From Ascaphus truei (lineage: Eukaryota; Chordata; Amphibia; Anura; Ascaphidae), in NCBI GenBank assembly GCA_036426205.1, contig CM071568.1:305307682-305371681 (forward strand): a DNA stretch of 64,000 nt, given 5' to 3'. The translations under genes and the position numbers were made by a program. Of this stretch, positions 43,638-54,655 are shown piece by piece. The notes below the pieces were generated by a model. It was not told the origin of the DNA. It was given only the letters and a program-made list of their open reading frames with translations, and ran no database searches. Every line of letters starts with the position of its first letter. Position 1 is the first letter of the stretch.

Positions 43638-46600
43638 TCATTGCAGGATTGTGGTGATATCTATTCCCGGGATGTCTGTCTGTGCCAACCAAGGCTCCCA
43701 GACTTTTAGAAAATTTGAGCCGGTGTCGTTGACCAGACTCGTCAACTGTTCCATCCGGCACACAAACCAAATTCTGTTTCTAATCTTTGGAATAATTGTA
43801 ATCTCTGTTTGTTTCCATACTGCTGCGATCTCGCATCTGGTGGCTGTGGCCAGATGTGCGATCAATTTATGTGTGGCGTTTGATAGCCCCTCGACTCGTC
43901 TGCCCAATAGGAACAGCCACGGGTCTAAGGGGATCTCCTCATTTAGCAGTCTTTGAAGCCAATCTTTAATTTCCTCCCAAATCGGGTTTACCTTTGTGCA
44001 AGACCACAGCATATGGAATAAATCCGCTCTCTCCCCGCACTGTTTGGGGCAGAGCGGGGAGTAGCCTTTGACAAATTTAGATAATTTAGCGGGCGTGTAA
44101 TACCACCTCATCAGGACTTTATATGCATTCTCCTTTAATGTGGTGCAGATGGAACTTTTGGCTGCCATCTGCAGGATCCCATCCCAGTCCTCGTCTTCTA
44201 ATGTCTCTCCTAGGTCCGCCTCCCACTGTCTCATGTAAGTAAGTTTGGGTTGGTCATCTGTCTCCGGGCATACTACTTCCCTGTACATTCTAGATGTTAG
44301 TCCCCTTGTGTCCGTATCTCTTGAACAGAGCTGCTCAAAATTTGTTCTCCAGGGCCGAATTGGGGCTTCATTGTAGAAGGCCCTGATCTGGAGGTATCTA
44401 AAAAATTCTGTATTAGGTATATTTTTCTCCTCTTTAATATGATCAAATGTTTTTATATGTAGCCTGCCCTCCAGATCGTTTAGACGGAGATACCCTGCTT
44501 GAATCCATTTTGAGAAAATAGCACTATCCACACCTGGAGCAAAGTTTGGGTTCCCCCAAATGGGAGTCATCAGAGAGTGTAGGGACGTAAGATGGCACTT
44601 GAACTTAACCGCGTCCCAGACCTTCAAGGAGTTGACCATGGTCTGCATAACGGCCCGACTTTTTTTGGGCAACCAAATTAGATTCTTAATATCTACTAGT
44701 GAGCAACATTCTTTTTCTAATGCTACCCACCTCCGAAGATTCGGATCTGTGTGCCACTGCACAATCTGGCTCAGCTGAGCTGCCTTGTAGTAGGCGAACA
44801 AGCATGGCACCCCCAACCCTCCTCTCAAGGTCGGCCTCCTCAAGATTGCTCTGTTAATTCGTGGATTTTTCTTATTCCAGATAAATTTTGTTATTAAGGA
44901 CTGCAGCGAGAGGATGTCTTCTTTTATCAGGGGGATCGGGAGGGCCTGGAAAAGGTACAGCACTCGTGGCAGGAGATTCATCTTTACACTGTGAATACGG
45001 CCTATCCACGAGATACTGCACTCCGCCCATCTCCGGAGATCCTCACGAAAGGTCCGAAACAACCTGGGATAATTTGCTTTATATAAAGCCTTGTACTCTT
45101 TTGTAATGTATACCCCTAAATATTTGATCATAGAGGGTTGCCATTTAAAATTAAAATTGAGTCCAATTAGTTTTTCTACTGGTTTGGATAAATTTATATT
45201 GAGGGCTTCCGATTTGTCCTGATTAATTTTGAACCCAGAAATTTGTTTAAAGGTCCCCAGGATTGAGAAGACATTAGGCAGGGAGGTGAGAGGCTGTGAC
45301 AATGTCAGGATCACATCATCTGCGTAGAGCGCCACTTTGTGTGATTGCCCTTTTACAGTTATTCCCGTAATGTCCGGGTTGTTTCTGATATGTGCCGCCA
45401 AGGGTTCCACGCATAGGGCGAACAACAAGGGGGACAACGGGCATCCCTGTCGTGTTCCGCTCTTAATTAGAAATTGCTCTGAGGGGAAACCCTGATGTCT
45501 CACCCTTGCCGCTGGCCCCTCGTAGAGTGCCATAATGGCCTCAAGGAGGCGTCCCTCAAAGCCAAATGCTCCAAGCGTCTCCCTCAAATAGGGCCAATCT
45601 ATTCTGTCGAAGGCTTTTTCGGCGTCCAGACTTAGTACCATTGACGGGATGTTCTGTTTCTTTGCCAGATCCACCAAATCTATTATCCTTCTGGTATTGT
45701 CTGCCGCTTGCCTTCCTCCGATGAACCCTACCTGATCTGGATGAACTAACCCGGGTAGGACGATACCCACTCTGTTAGCTATTAATTTGGAGAAGATTTT
45801 GATATCTGTGTTAATCAGTGAGATGGGCCGGTATCTCTTACAGTCTGCCGGGTCCTTTCCAGGTTTATGGATCAGGGAGATTGATGCCTGAAGCATTTGA
45901 GCTGGGAACGAGGCCCCATGTAGTATAGAGTTAAATAGCTTCAATAGATGTGGGGCTAAAATTTTCAAGTATTTTTTATAGTATAAGTTGGAGAAGCCAT
46001 CCGGCCCGGGCGAATTGGCCGGCTTAAGTGACTTTACAACTACCATTAACTCTTCTAAAGAGAAGTCCGACTGTAACGCTTCCTTCTCCACCCTGCTCAG
46101 TGTCGGCAATTTGGCTTCTTTTAAGAATTCCCTGAGATTATCCCTCGTCTTTTGATTGTGTATGACCTTACCTCCATCGTATAGCGTCTCGTAGTAGTTT
46201 TTAAACTCCGTTACGATCCGTTTAGGATTGGAAGTAAGTTCCCCCCCTTGTGTGCGTATAGTTTGTATATGATAATTAGGGATTTTGTTTCGCAGTTTGT
46301 TTGCTAATAGGGTGTCCGGCTTGTTCGCCTTCTCAAAGTACCTACGTCTGGACCAGCTCATCTCCTTTTCTGCCCGGGAGGCCAGCCTGATGTTCAATTG
46401 CTGTTTGATCTCTGCTAATGCACGCAGGGTGTCCATATTCCTATATACTTTATGCGCCTTTGATAGGTTCGCTAGCTTGTCCTGCAGGACTTTTATCTGT
46501 TTCTCTTGATCCCTCTGCGCCGAGCGGCTAGGCACATGAGGGAGCCTCTGACAGTTGCCTTGTGGGCCTCCCATATGGTGGTGTCGGACGAGACACTCCC

Positions 46601-47430
46601 TACATTCTCAGAGAAGAATTCTGTAATCCTCTCACCTATCTCTCTCTGTATGTTTGGAATTTTTAGCAACAGCTCGTTAAGCCTCCAGTTTGCTCCAGGT
46701 CTGTCTAGTAAATTTAGAGTGCACCGCAGCTCAATGGGTGCGTGGTCGGACCACGAAATATCGTGGATCCCTGTGTGGGAGACCACTGGGACCAATCTGT
46801 TGGATACGAGGAAGTAGTCCAGCCGGCTGTATCGGTTGTGGGGGTGGGAAAAAAGGTATAATCCCTACTTTGGGGGTGCTGTTCCCGCCATATGTCTACT
46901 AGTTGGCAATCTTTTAACCCCTTTGTGATTTTCTGGATATCTAGTTTAGGGGGGATACATGCAGTTGTGCACCGATCTAACTTGGGATTTAGAGTCCTGT
47001 TTAAGTCTCCCGCTATGATCATATTTCCCCTAGCTTCCTTTTGGAGTTTTCGGAAGAAAAGGGAAAAGAAATCCACTGAGGCTTCACAGGGTGCATAGAC
47101 TGATGCTAATGTAAGCGGGTTCCCTTGTAGTGAACCTACCAGGATTAAGAATCTGCCATCTCTATCTGCCACTTTCTTCTCAACTTTGAAATCTAATCTA
47201 TTGTGTATGGCTATTGCTACCCCTCTCTTTTTCACTTGGGCGGATGCCAAATGTACTACCCTGAAATCTTTGTCTAAGAACTTTGGATAACTGTCCCCGG
47301 AGAAGTGCGTCTCTTGGAGAAAGAGGAGGTCGGCTTTGAGACGTTTGTAGTCTCTTAGAGCCAGCTTGCGCTTTGCTGGGCCATTAAAACCTTTAACATT
47401 GTGAGATATGCACCTGACCTCATTACTCAT
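43638..47430 (-). pseudogene. L1 ORF2: endonuclease, reverse transcriptase, CCHC
   Basis: ORF2 nicks the target and reverse-transcribes the LINE RNA. Endonuclease: SHNVKGF, LQETHFSG, AGDLNRTLNP and SDHAPIEL. RT: PGPDGFSNLYYKK, LSLDAEKAFDRIDW, TRQGCPLSPLLFAL and the catalytic YADDVILTL. The C-terminus has CPKQCGERADLFHMLWSC. The last 978 codons (46,574 to 43,638) are uninterrupted. Two frameshifts lie upstream, near 46,845 in the endonuclease and near 46,525 in the linker. With both ignored the length is about 1,260 codons, normal for L1. Decay is light, suggesting recent insertion, or these may be sequencing errors. Confidence 0.96.
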
Positions 47431-48919
47431 AGTATTTTATTTGTGACCTGATTCTGTCGGTGAATTCCTGAGCCATTCTGAGCCTTCTGGAAGGCGTGTG
47501 GATCCCGATCACAGTGTCTTTCTTTTCGTTGCAGCTTTTCTTCTGCATCCTGCTAGGTGGATAGGGTACGGGGGGGGGGGGGGAAAGTGGCACAGAGGGA
47601 AAAAACATCAGGGGAAATTACAGAAAACTCAAAACACAAATACATATATACATACACAATTATGATATCGGTTCCAGGACTTCCCTGTCCTACAACCCAT
47701 ATCACTGCCTTTCGGATAGGGGACCTAGCGGGTCCCAGACCTCGCCCCCTCCCCTCGCTCCAAAGGACTTTAGGCGGTTCTGGGGGCCCATCCCCCATCC
47801 CCCCCTGATCGTGGTTCATGCCGACTCCGGGGTAGACCAACTGGTTCCCACCTCATGTACGCGCTTCCTTTACACCCTAATTGTTAACTGGGGTTGTATC
47901 CCCTAACTGTATAACTAGGATTGACAGCAGCTTCTCTTGCCTGGCTGCCCGTTCTTGTTTTGACTATTGTTGTGCCGCCTATTGCCTTAATCTATCTCGA
48001 CCCATCTAGATCTTCTCCTCATTCCCTAGGCCTACTCCACTTAACCTTAAACCTCTCTAACCATGCTTCCCTTGTTCTATTCTCACACATCCCCCCACCC
48101 ACTTCAAACTTCCCTTAACCCTTAGCCACCTACTCTCTACTCTCTCATCCTCTCCGTCGCCATTATCTTACTATGTTCTATTTCCACTTTCTTTCTTACC
48201 TTTCCCTACTCTGTCTAAAACTTTCTTCCTCCTATTATAACTTACCTCCTCCTTCTTTATCACTTCTCTGACTTCTCACTTTCCTTACTTCCGTACCGAA
48301 CCCATAACCTACTTCCCTCAGCCCCTCCCATCTTTTTCGGACCTCCGCCATGACGGTGCGTCTCCGGGTGATGACGTCCTCTGTCTCCGCTGCCTCCTCC
48401 AAGATGGCATCCGTCGCTGCATTTCTGGCTGGAGCTGCTAACCGATTTCCTGTTTCCGGTCGCCATTTTGAGGGATGTTCTGCCTCGAGGAGGAGGTAGT
48501 GCGCGCTTTTTCTTCCCGCCTTTGGAGTCCTTCCGCATTCTGCGCCTCACGCTGGCTCTCTCCGTACTCTAGCCTCGCCGCCATCTTTTGCTGTTTGAAG
48601 GTAAGTGCCCAGGGATTTGTTTTACAGGGATTAATCCGTCCTCTTTTCGTCTTTGGTCTGGCTTTCCTTCGCTGTTGGTCTCCCAGGACGGGTTTGATCT
48701 TGGATTTGTAACTACGACTTTTCAGTTTAATAGTCCTGGGGCTGACAAGTCAGGAGCAGATGCAGGCTTGGGTTAACCTGGGCTGTTAATCGGCAGACCT
48801 TTCAACCAAATAGGCTGGTATTCACGGGAGGTAGCTACCGGGCAATGTAACTTGCTGTCAACTGGATAACTTTGAATACGCGCAACCGTGCGCCTTTATG
48901 GGATTATAACTGCTGTTTT
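47431..48919 (-). other. Long spacer between L1 ORF1 and ORF2
   Basis: No conserved frame. It is purine-rich on the minus strand at 47,950-48,290, with a G14 run on the plus strand at 47,567. Most L1 elements have only a short gap here, so this could be a lineage feature, a second promoter or an old insertion. Confidence 0.6.
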
Positions 48920-49889
48920 TCAGCGCTTTTCCCCCTTTGTTTTTGGAGAACCAGACCCTCCACTCCACTCCGGATCCAGCACCTCCGTCTCCTCCACTGC
49001 CGGTGCAGAGCTTCTCTTAGGCCCAATTTTACCAGAAACTCTGGGCCCTCCGCGGGGTCCTTCATGTGGAATGACCTCCCGTTCCTTGTTACTTGCAACC
49101 CGAACGGGAAGGTCCATCTGTATGTACCTCACGTTTTGTTCGCGGAGGACTTTTGTAAAGGGAAACAGGTTGCGGCGCCTGAGTAGTGTGGCTGGCGACA
49201 AGTCTTGAAAGACTAGCATCCTGTTACCCTCGAAATCCACAGACGTCAGGGGCCGTGTTTGTCTTAATATGGCCTCTTTTGTGGTAAAGTAGTGCAACCT
49301 TATAATAATGTCCCGTGGTTGTTCATTTTGCACTGGGCGCGCTCGGAGGGCTCTGTGGCATCTATCTAATGCCAGGACGTCTCTGTTGAGATCGGGGAGA
49401 AGGGTCTCTATCCAGCGGGTGATGTAATCACTGCAGTCCCCCACCTCCTCTGAGACCCCCCGGATCCGCAGATTATTCCTTCTATCCCGGTTCTCTGTAT
49501 CTTCTTGCCGCTCCCGCAGCTCGTCTATTTGCCTCTGCAGGTCCCGTTTTTTTGTCTGTTTTTTTAATCACTTTTATTGTCTGGTCTACCTTTCTTTCTA
49601 AATCGTCCGTTCTGGTGCCCAGCTTCCCTACATCCCGCTTCACTTCTTTTATTTCTGCCTGTAGGAGTGATTTGAGGTCATTGTATAACCGCTCAAAATC
49701 ACATCTCCTGACAGGTAATAAAGCTTGATCACTGGGGCAATCTTCCTCACCCTCCATTTCATTGTCCGTGTCAGGGTTTGAAGATGGCGCCATTTCTTCC
49801 CGGCTCCCGCTTGTGCCGGCGCCGCCGAAAAAGTTCCTAACATCAGCCGATTTCGGCTTTTTCTGGGAACCCGGTTTCTTCGGGGCCAT
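48920..49889 (-). pseudogene. L1 ORF1 (nucleic-acid chaperone)
   Basis: Starts ATG at 49,889 (MAPKKPGSQKKPKSADVRNFF). A coiled-coil-like region follows (SLLQAEIKEVKRDVGKLGTR, DDLERKVDQTIKVIKK), then the RRM-like part (NNLRIRGVSEEVGDCSDYI) and the C-terminal domain (CHRALRARP, PRDIIIRLHYF, ILRQTRPL, DLSPATLLRRR). ORF1p trimers coat LINE RNA and assist target-primed reverse transcription. One frameshift lies in a seven-A run near 49,550; the frames either side join smoothly there. Homopolymer miscalling is an alternative to true mutation. Confidence 0.92.
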
Positions 49890-50034
49890 CCTGGGGTGTT
49901 AATAGAGGATGCCTGCGCTGTTTGGTGTGGATTGCTTTATTTTCGGGGTGTTTTAAAGTTATTTTTTATTATGCGCGGCACGGAGCTAGAATCCTATGCT
50001 GCCATCTCCGTGTCCGTCGCGAATGCGCCTCCCT

Positions 50035-50355
50035 AATTCATCCTTTTTGAATGGTTTCACCACTTTTCTGATATAATCCTTCAACTGATGCCATACCAAT
50101 TTGATGGGATTCAAGTCTGAAGATCTTGAAATGGAGGGGAAAAAAGGTGAATTAAAACAATGAGAAACGGTTACCGAACTTACTCCTGTGGCATCTTAAC
50201 ACAGTTGATACCGCTGGCAAGAATATGGGCAGGAGACGCGGTGTGTTTCGGATCATTGTCCTGGAAGAAACGGTGACAAGATGGGAAATCACGAGTAATG
50301 TATTCAACAATCTCTGGCACTATTTTCTCTTGGAGAAATACTTTATTCATGATTC
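50035..50355 (-). pseudogene. Tc1-like transposase, copy C, part 2, with intron
   Basis: Continues the gene cut by the L1. Exons read IMNKVFLQEKIVPEIVEYI, DNDPKHTASPAHILASG and, after the 59-bp intron at 50,125-50,183 (GTAAGT to AAG), the NPIKLVWHQLKDYI segment, where the catalytic Glu of NPIE is Lys. That change makes this copy catalytically dead regardless of the L1. Confidence 0.85.
50125..50183 (-). other. 59-bp intron in the transposase (copy C)
   Basis: Same position, donor and acceptor as in copies A and B. Confidence 0.78.
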
Positions 50356-50357
50356 CT

Positions 50358-51750
50358 GGAACAAGAAAAGAAAAATGTAACATTAAGTTGGGTTGGGAAT
50401 AATCCTTATCCCAGTCCCATGAATATCCCCCCTCCCCTCCTTCCCTTCCCTCCTCCAACCTCTTTTCCCCCTTATCTCTTCTCCTTCTGTCCTTTCCTCC
50501 CTCTATTCTTTCATTTGTCTCTACAGGGATATGCAAGGGGACTCTGCCTTTCAAAGAAAAATTGAAAAATGGTTCATGGTTTAAAGAATCCCAGGAATTA
50601 GTACATATACAGCTGTTTCTGTTTGAGTACAAGGTTCTGGGTCTTTGTATAGAAAAAAAATGCTGTAAAGATACCCCTTTGAAACGCTGTTATATTACTA
50701 ATTTGTTTATCCCTGTGACAACCAATAAAAAAATTTGAAACAAAAAACACACTTGTATAGGTATAATAGTTTTACTGCACAGACTAATAATAATAACACT
50801 CCAAAACATACATGCCTCGCAGGGTCTTACTCCTTCACCTTTGCACCGTGATCTCACCCTCGTGGGGTTTACTCCCAAGTACTAAAATGTCCCTGAGCAC
50901 CCAACACTCTGGTGTCCACAGAGTCAATCACCCTCCGACGTGTGTGTGACATCACTGTCCCACTAGCCCGTGCATGGGTGGTGCACTTGGTGAGATGAAG
51001 TACCTGCCGGATGTGTCCACACCTGTGCGTGCAAGAATGAATATGGGAACCACGGATCCTAAGCGATGAACCACAATGCCTCCGCCTCTACGTTGGGTGG
51101 GTCCTGCGTCGATTGTACCACCTTGAAGTCTCTGTGGGCATAGATGGATGATCTGGTCCCAGATCACCCTGGTCCAGGATGCAGCCAAGTCCTGGCTTTG
51201 TCCCTATGCTCTGGTTCTACTGGGCAGTGTCCCTGCAGCAACCACAAGCTACACAGGGGAGTTATGGCCTAGCTGGGGCCTAATAGGAGATATCTGGCCA
51301 TACTTCTTACCCCTTCCTTGTCCCTGCTCCGACTGGCACGGCTTGCAGCAAAAGAAAAGTATCTATCTGTAGAGCAGGAGGATTCAGGAGCCCTATTGGC
51401 TGATACGCGCTATGTGACTTTGTCCCAGAGGCTCATGGGATATGTAGTCCCTGCTTGGAGCCTCTACCTATTGGCCGCCATTTGCACGATTGTTCTGCAA
51501 ATTCACAGCGTCTCACACACATGCAATTGCCTCTAAGATGGCGGTGCCTGCAAAGGTAGCCATCAGCGATATGATCGCCATTGCAACCTGTTCTGTACCT
51601 CAGTTCCCACCCACAGCCCTCCCCGCACCCTCCCCATTCTCTGTTGTCGGTCACAGCCACAGCGGCAGGTAAGGGAAAGAAGGGGAACCCGGGAGGAACC
51701 AACAGGGTCAACGGGAGCCCCATGCTATGCACCTCTGCACACATCTCTTG
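50358..51750 (+). repeat. Paralogous block, copy C, right part
   Basis: Colinear with 15,700-17,110 and 21,253-22,680, with a shorter pyrimidine stretch. No supported gene. Confidence 0.65.
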
Positions 51751-51754
51751 CACA

Positions 51755-52500
51755 AAGATACGCACAGACCCTCATTCTCTCCCGTCTCAATTACTGTAAC
51801 CTCCTGCTGTCCGGCCTTCCTGCCTCTCACCTGTCTCCCCTATAATCTATCCTAAACGCTGCTGCCAGAATCACTCTACTCTTTCCTAGATCTGTCTCAG
51901 CGTCTCCCCTTCTGAAATCCCTCTCCTGGCTTCATATCAAATCCCGTATCACACACAATTCTCCTCCTCACTGTTAAAGCTTTACACTCTTCTGCTTCTC
52001 CTTACATCTCAGCCCTAATTTCTCTCTATACACCATCCCAACTCTTGCGTTCTGCTCAAGATGTCTTCTCTCTACCCCTTTTCGTATCTAAAGTCCTCTC
52101 CTGCCTTAAACCTTTCTCACTGACTGCCCTACACCTCTGGAATGCCCTTCCCCGCAGTATCCGACTAGTACCCTCTCTATCCACTTTCAAGACCCACCTG
52201 CTTAAGGAAGCATACGAGTAGCTCCATGGCTGATAATTTACAACTCGTACATAACCCTTGACCCCTTGCAGACACACTTACCAGAACGCCCTCCTACTGT
52301 CTCTGTATGTTCTTCCTACCAACCAATTAGATTGTACGCTCTTTGGAGCATGAGCTCCCTTTCCTAGATGTTACTTTTATGTCTGAAGCACTAATACCCA
52401 TTATGTTTTATTTGTTATTTATATGATTGTCACGTGTATTAGTGCTGTGAAGCGCTATGTACACTAATGGCACTATATAAATAAAGCCCTAGATACCTAC
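51755..52500 (+). pseudogene. L2/CR1-like LINE tail, copy C
   Basis: Same ORF2 tail (LLSGLPASHLSPL region; TFKTHLLKEAYE-like end near 52,190-52,220) and 3' UTR ending CACTATATAAATAAAGCCC at about 52,488. It has frameshifts. It ends directly before the TA of the first forkhead unit. Confidence 0.8.
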
Positions 52501-52985
52501 CCTACTGCACCGACACACTTTATTCGAGCAAATGCCCGATTTGTACCTGGCAGATACTTTGAATCCGCCGCTGCTCACCTCTTGCATGCTGCGTTGCGTT
52601 TGCCTTCCCAGCCACGGTTCATGCCTGGCTGACGGGGGATCTGATCTGTTAAATGATAACAGAAGAATTTACTAGGCGGCAATGTTTCGTTTGTCCACCA
52701 GATGGCATAAACTCATGATAACCAGAAGAATTTACTAGGCGGCAATGTTTCGTTTGTCCACCAGATGGCATAAACTCATGACTTAAGTAATGTGTGGACT
52801 TTGCAAGTTGTTTCGTTTACTATACCAAAAAAGATACTTTATCCCAGTACAGTATGCTACAGTATTGTAACTTGTCCTTGAGACTGAAGGAAGAGTTGCA
52901 AAAAATGTATCAATTTAGGCTTTACATACAGTACTGTATTAAATAAAGACAAAGATCATTTTCGCTTACACTATTCTACAGAGAC

Positions 52986-53573
52986 ATGAGTGTTCAAGTG
53001 GAGCCCGCTTTCCAAAAACCTGACAGAAGTTATGCTTATTTGATATGGGCCGCTATTAATGCAACAGAGGATAAGATGGCAACAGTTGTTCAAATTTATC
53101 AGTATTTTATCGAAAATTATGACTTTTACAGATTTTCGCCAACTCCTCATTTGTGGAAGCGCGCAATAAGGAAAAGGTTATGTAGTGACCCCTGTTTTCA
53201 CCGTATTGAGCCCCAATTTGTTGGAGGGTATTGGTGTGTGGCACCGGGTTTTTCCCGTATCTATGATAATGGAGGCGGCAAAAGGCGAAGGGTCGTGTTA
53301 AAACGAAATAAGAAGCGACAGTCCCTGCCAAGCAATGTGCCAGAACCAGAACCAGAACCAGCAGCAGCACCAGCTTATCATGATGCCATCTCCATCGGTG
53401 ACAACTCTGAGATGGATTTCGCAGCCAGTTTTGATGAAGCTTGCATGTACCTAAGCGATTTCCCGCTGACTACAGGTGGGCTAGTCCCTCTGCAAACTAT
53501 CGACGTGGGTGATGATGAAAGCTGGATTGGAAGTGGGCCGGCGCCGGCGCAAGCTGAATGGGAAATTCAGTAA
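52986..53573 (+). CDS. Divergent forkhead-domain protein, copy 1 (195 aa)
   Basis: Intact frame for a forkhead (winged-helix) DNA-binding protein, likely a nuclear transcription factor. Residues 11-89 align with the family along their whole length: KP..SY..LI (11-20), QIYQYF (36-41), FYR (47-49), W..AIR..L (57-65), CF.RI (70-74) and GGYW.VAP (80-87). Where most forkheads have SIRHNLS in the recognition helix, this has AIRKRLC, so the usual His and Asn DNA contacts are Lys and Arg. A basic stretch (KRRRVVLKRNKKR, 99-111) could be a nuclear signal. The tail is Glu-Pro rich, then acidic with DEACMYLSDFP, like an activation region. It is short for a Fox protein and fits no subfamily I know. The ATG follows an acceptor-like TTCTACAG by four bases. 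Confidence 0.82.
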   Translation: MSVQVEPAFQKPDRSYAYLIWAAINATEDKMATVVQIYQYFIENYDFYRFSPTPHLWKRAIRKRLCSDPCFHRIEPQFVGGYWCVAPGFSRIYDNGGGKRRRVVLKRNKKRQSLPSNVPEPEPEPAAAPAYHDAISIGDNSEMDFAASFDEACMYLSDFPLTTGGLVPLQTIDVGDDESWIGSGPAPAQAEWEIQ

Positions 53574-53582
53574 TACAGTATG

Positions 53583-53676
53583 GTGAGTACTATTATTTTG
53601 GTGGGGCTGGCTGGGTACTTCTTTAGGGGGCTGACCATTACTGTACATTAAAACTTTTCATTTTGTTTTTCCTCAG
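53583..53676 (+). other. Putative 94-bp intron in the 3' UTR, forkhead copy 1
   Basis: GTGAGT donor nine bases after the stop codon, and TTTGTTTTTCCTCAG acceptor. Both are kept in copy 2. Being so close to the stop, it should not trigger decay of the transcript. Confidence 0.55.
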
Positions 53677-53774
53677 AAAAGAAAAGAAAACGGCTAATGG
53701 GGGGATTTCGATGGATACAGTAATATTGTGCTGTACAGTATGCTGATGTTTTCCAGCCGAACAGTATACTGTGT

Positions 53775-53790
53775 AATAAACCCGAATAAA
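53775..53790 (+). promoter_or_regulatory. Polyadenylation signals, forkhead copy 1
   Basis: Two AATAAA hexamers at 53,775 and 53,785, about 200 bp after the stop codon. Copy 2 has the same pair at about 56,002 and 56,012. Confidence 0.6.
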
Positions 53791-53895
53791 TAAAACTATG
53801 CATTTATTCTACAGTACATGTTCAGTAAATTACTGCACATACTGTACTGGGGGCGAGATGTGTTTGCAGCAGAGAGAGATTTAATAATATTGTAC

Positions 53896-53960
53896 AGTGA
53901 GCAGGGGGCTCCCTGAGCCAGAAATTAATGCTCAGGGAGCCCCCCCCCCCCTGCTCCTGA
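53896..53960. repeat. GAGCAGGGGGCTCCCTGAGC hairpin, tail of forkhead unit 1
   Basis: GCAGGGGGCTCCCTGAGC pairs with GCTCAGGGAGCCCCC...CCTGC around CAGAAATTAAT. The same hairpin recurs as a landmark every 0.6-1.0 kb in the array after 56,286. Confidence 0.85.
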
Positions 53961-53990
53961 TCAATATTATTAAAAAAATACACACAAAAA

Positions 53991-54655
53991 TATATATATA
54001 TAGATAATAAAAAAGGGAAAATGTATATACCTTGGTTAAAAGCCTGAATTGGGGCTTGGATGGAAAGGTCTAAATAGAAACCACTTCATAAATTTAAAAA
54101 GTTTCTAAAATGGAATTCTGTTGTTAATGGTGGGATGAGGGATGTGAAATAAAAGATGTAAGAACGGTGGGGGCAGGTGATTAGAGCGCTCTTGCGCAGC
54201 CTGCTGCCAAACAGGGATGGTGATGTTGTTAGTGCAGTACTATGCAGCCTGTTGTCTGGCTAAAATAGTGATGCTGGTTTGGCAGTGTTCGTTATGTTTA
54301 AATGTTGCCGGAAGCAGTAGCTTCCTCCTCCTTCTACTTGAGGTGGACCAATAATGTCTTATTAATAATTGAACAACCATATTACAAGCTTCCAGTATCA
54401 AGACACCACTCTGAGGGGTATCCATTAAAGGGCTCCCATCAGAGAGAGAAGGGTCTCTGATACGCTTATATTTGATAGTACAATCTGTGAGTACAACTAT
54501 TACAGAGAACATTTTTTATTCAGACTATCATTGTTATACCATCTGCACTATTGCATTTATTTTTATTTTTCATAATCCTGAGTCACCCAGCGCTCCGCTC
54601 CAATTTTAACCAAGGTATATACATTTTCCCTTTTTTATTATCTATATATATATAT
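53991..54655. mobile_element. MITE with 41-bp perfect terminal inverted repeats
   Basis: Left end 54,001-54,041 and right end 54,604-54,644 are exact complements over 41 bp (inner part TATACCTTGGTTAAAA), extended outward by TATATA on both sides. No transposase. It lies between the two forkhead units and is absent after the second. TA-rich edges suggest TA target duplication. Confidence 0.9.

Larger units (their letters stand above)
43194..50034 (-). mobile_element. Near-complete L1-clade LINE, 6.84 kb
   Basis: Inserted in copy C of the paralogous block with the 14-bp target duplication AATTCATCCTTTTT at 43,180-43,193 and 50,035-50,048. Copies A (15,375) and B (20,929) show the unoccupied site. 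Order on the minus strand: a 5' UTR of about 145 bp, ORF1 (49,889-48,920), an unusually long spacer of about 1.49 kb, ORF2 (47,430-43,638), a 3' UTR of about 440 bp and an A-rich tail. At least one frameshift in ORF1 and two in ORF2 make it inactive as sequenced. Confidence 0.97.
52505..53990 (+). repeat. Forkhead unit 1 (1.49 kb)
   Basis: Starts CTGCACCGACACACTTTATT after a TA. This start and the following 200 bp match the MITE at 41,445. A 60-bp segment (GAATTTACTAGGCGGCAATG...) is duplicated in tandem at 52,665 and 52,727. The forkhead frame, an intron, AATAAA signals and the GAGCAGGGGGCTCCC hairpin follow. Identical in order to 54,732-56,215, with about seven base differences. The matching right terminal repeat was not found. 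Confidence 0.9.

Noticed and set aside
53107..53370. Minus-strand frames opposite the forkhead genes
   Set aside because: No domain, while the plus-strand frame matches the forkhead family throughout.
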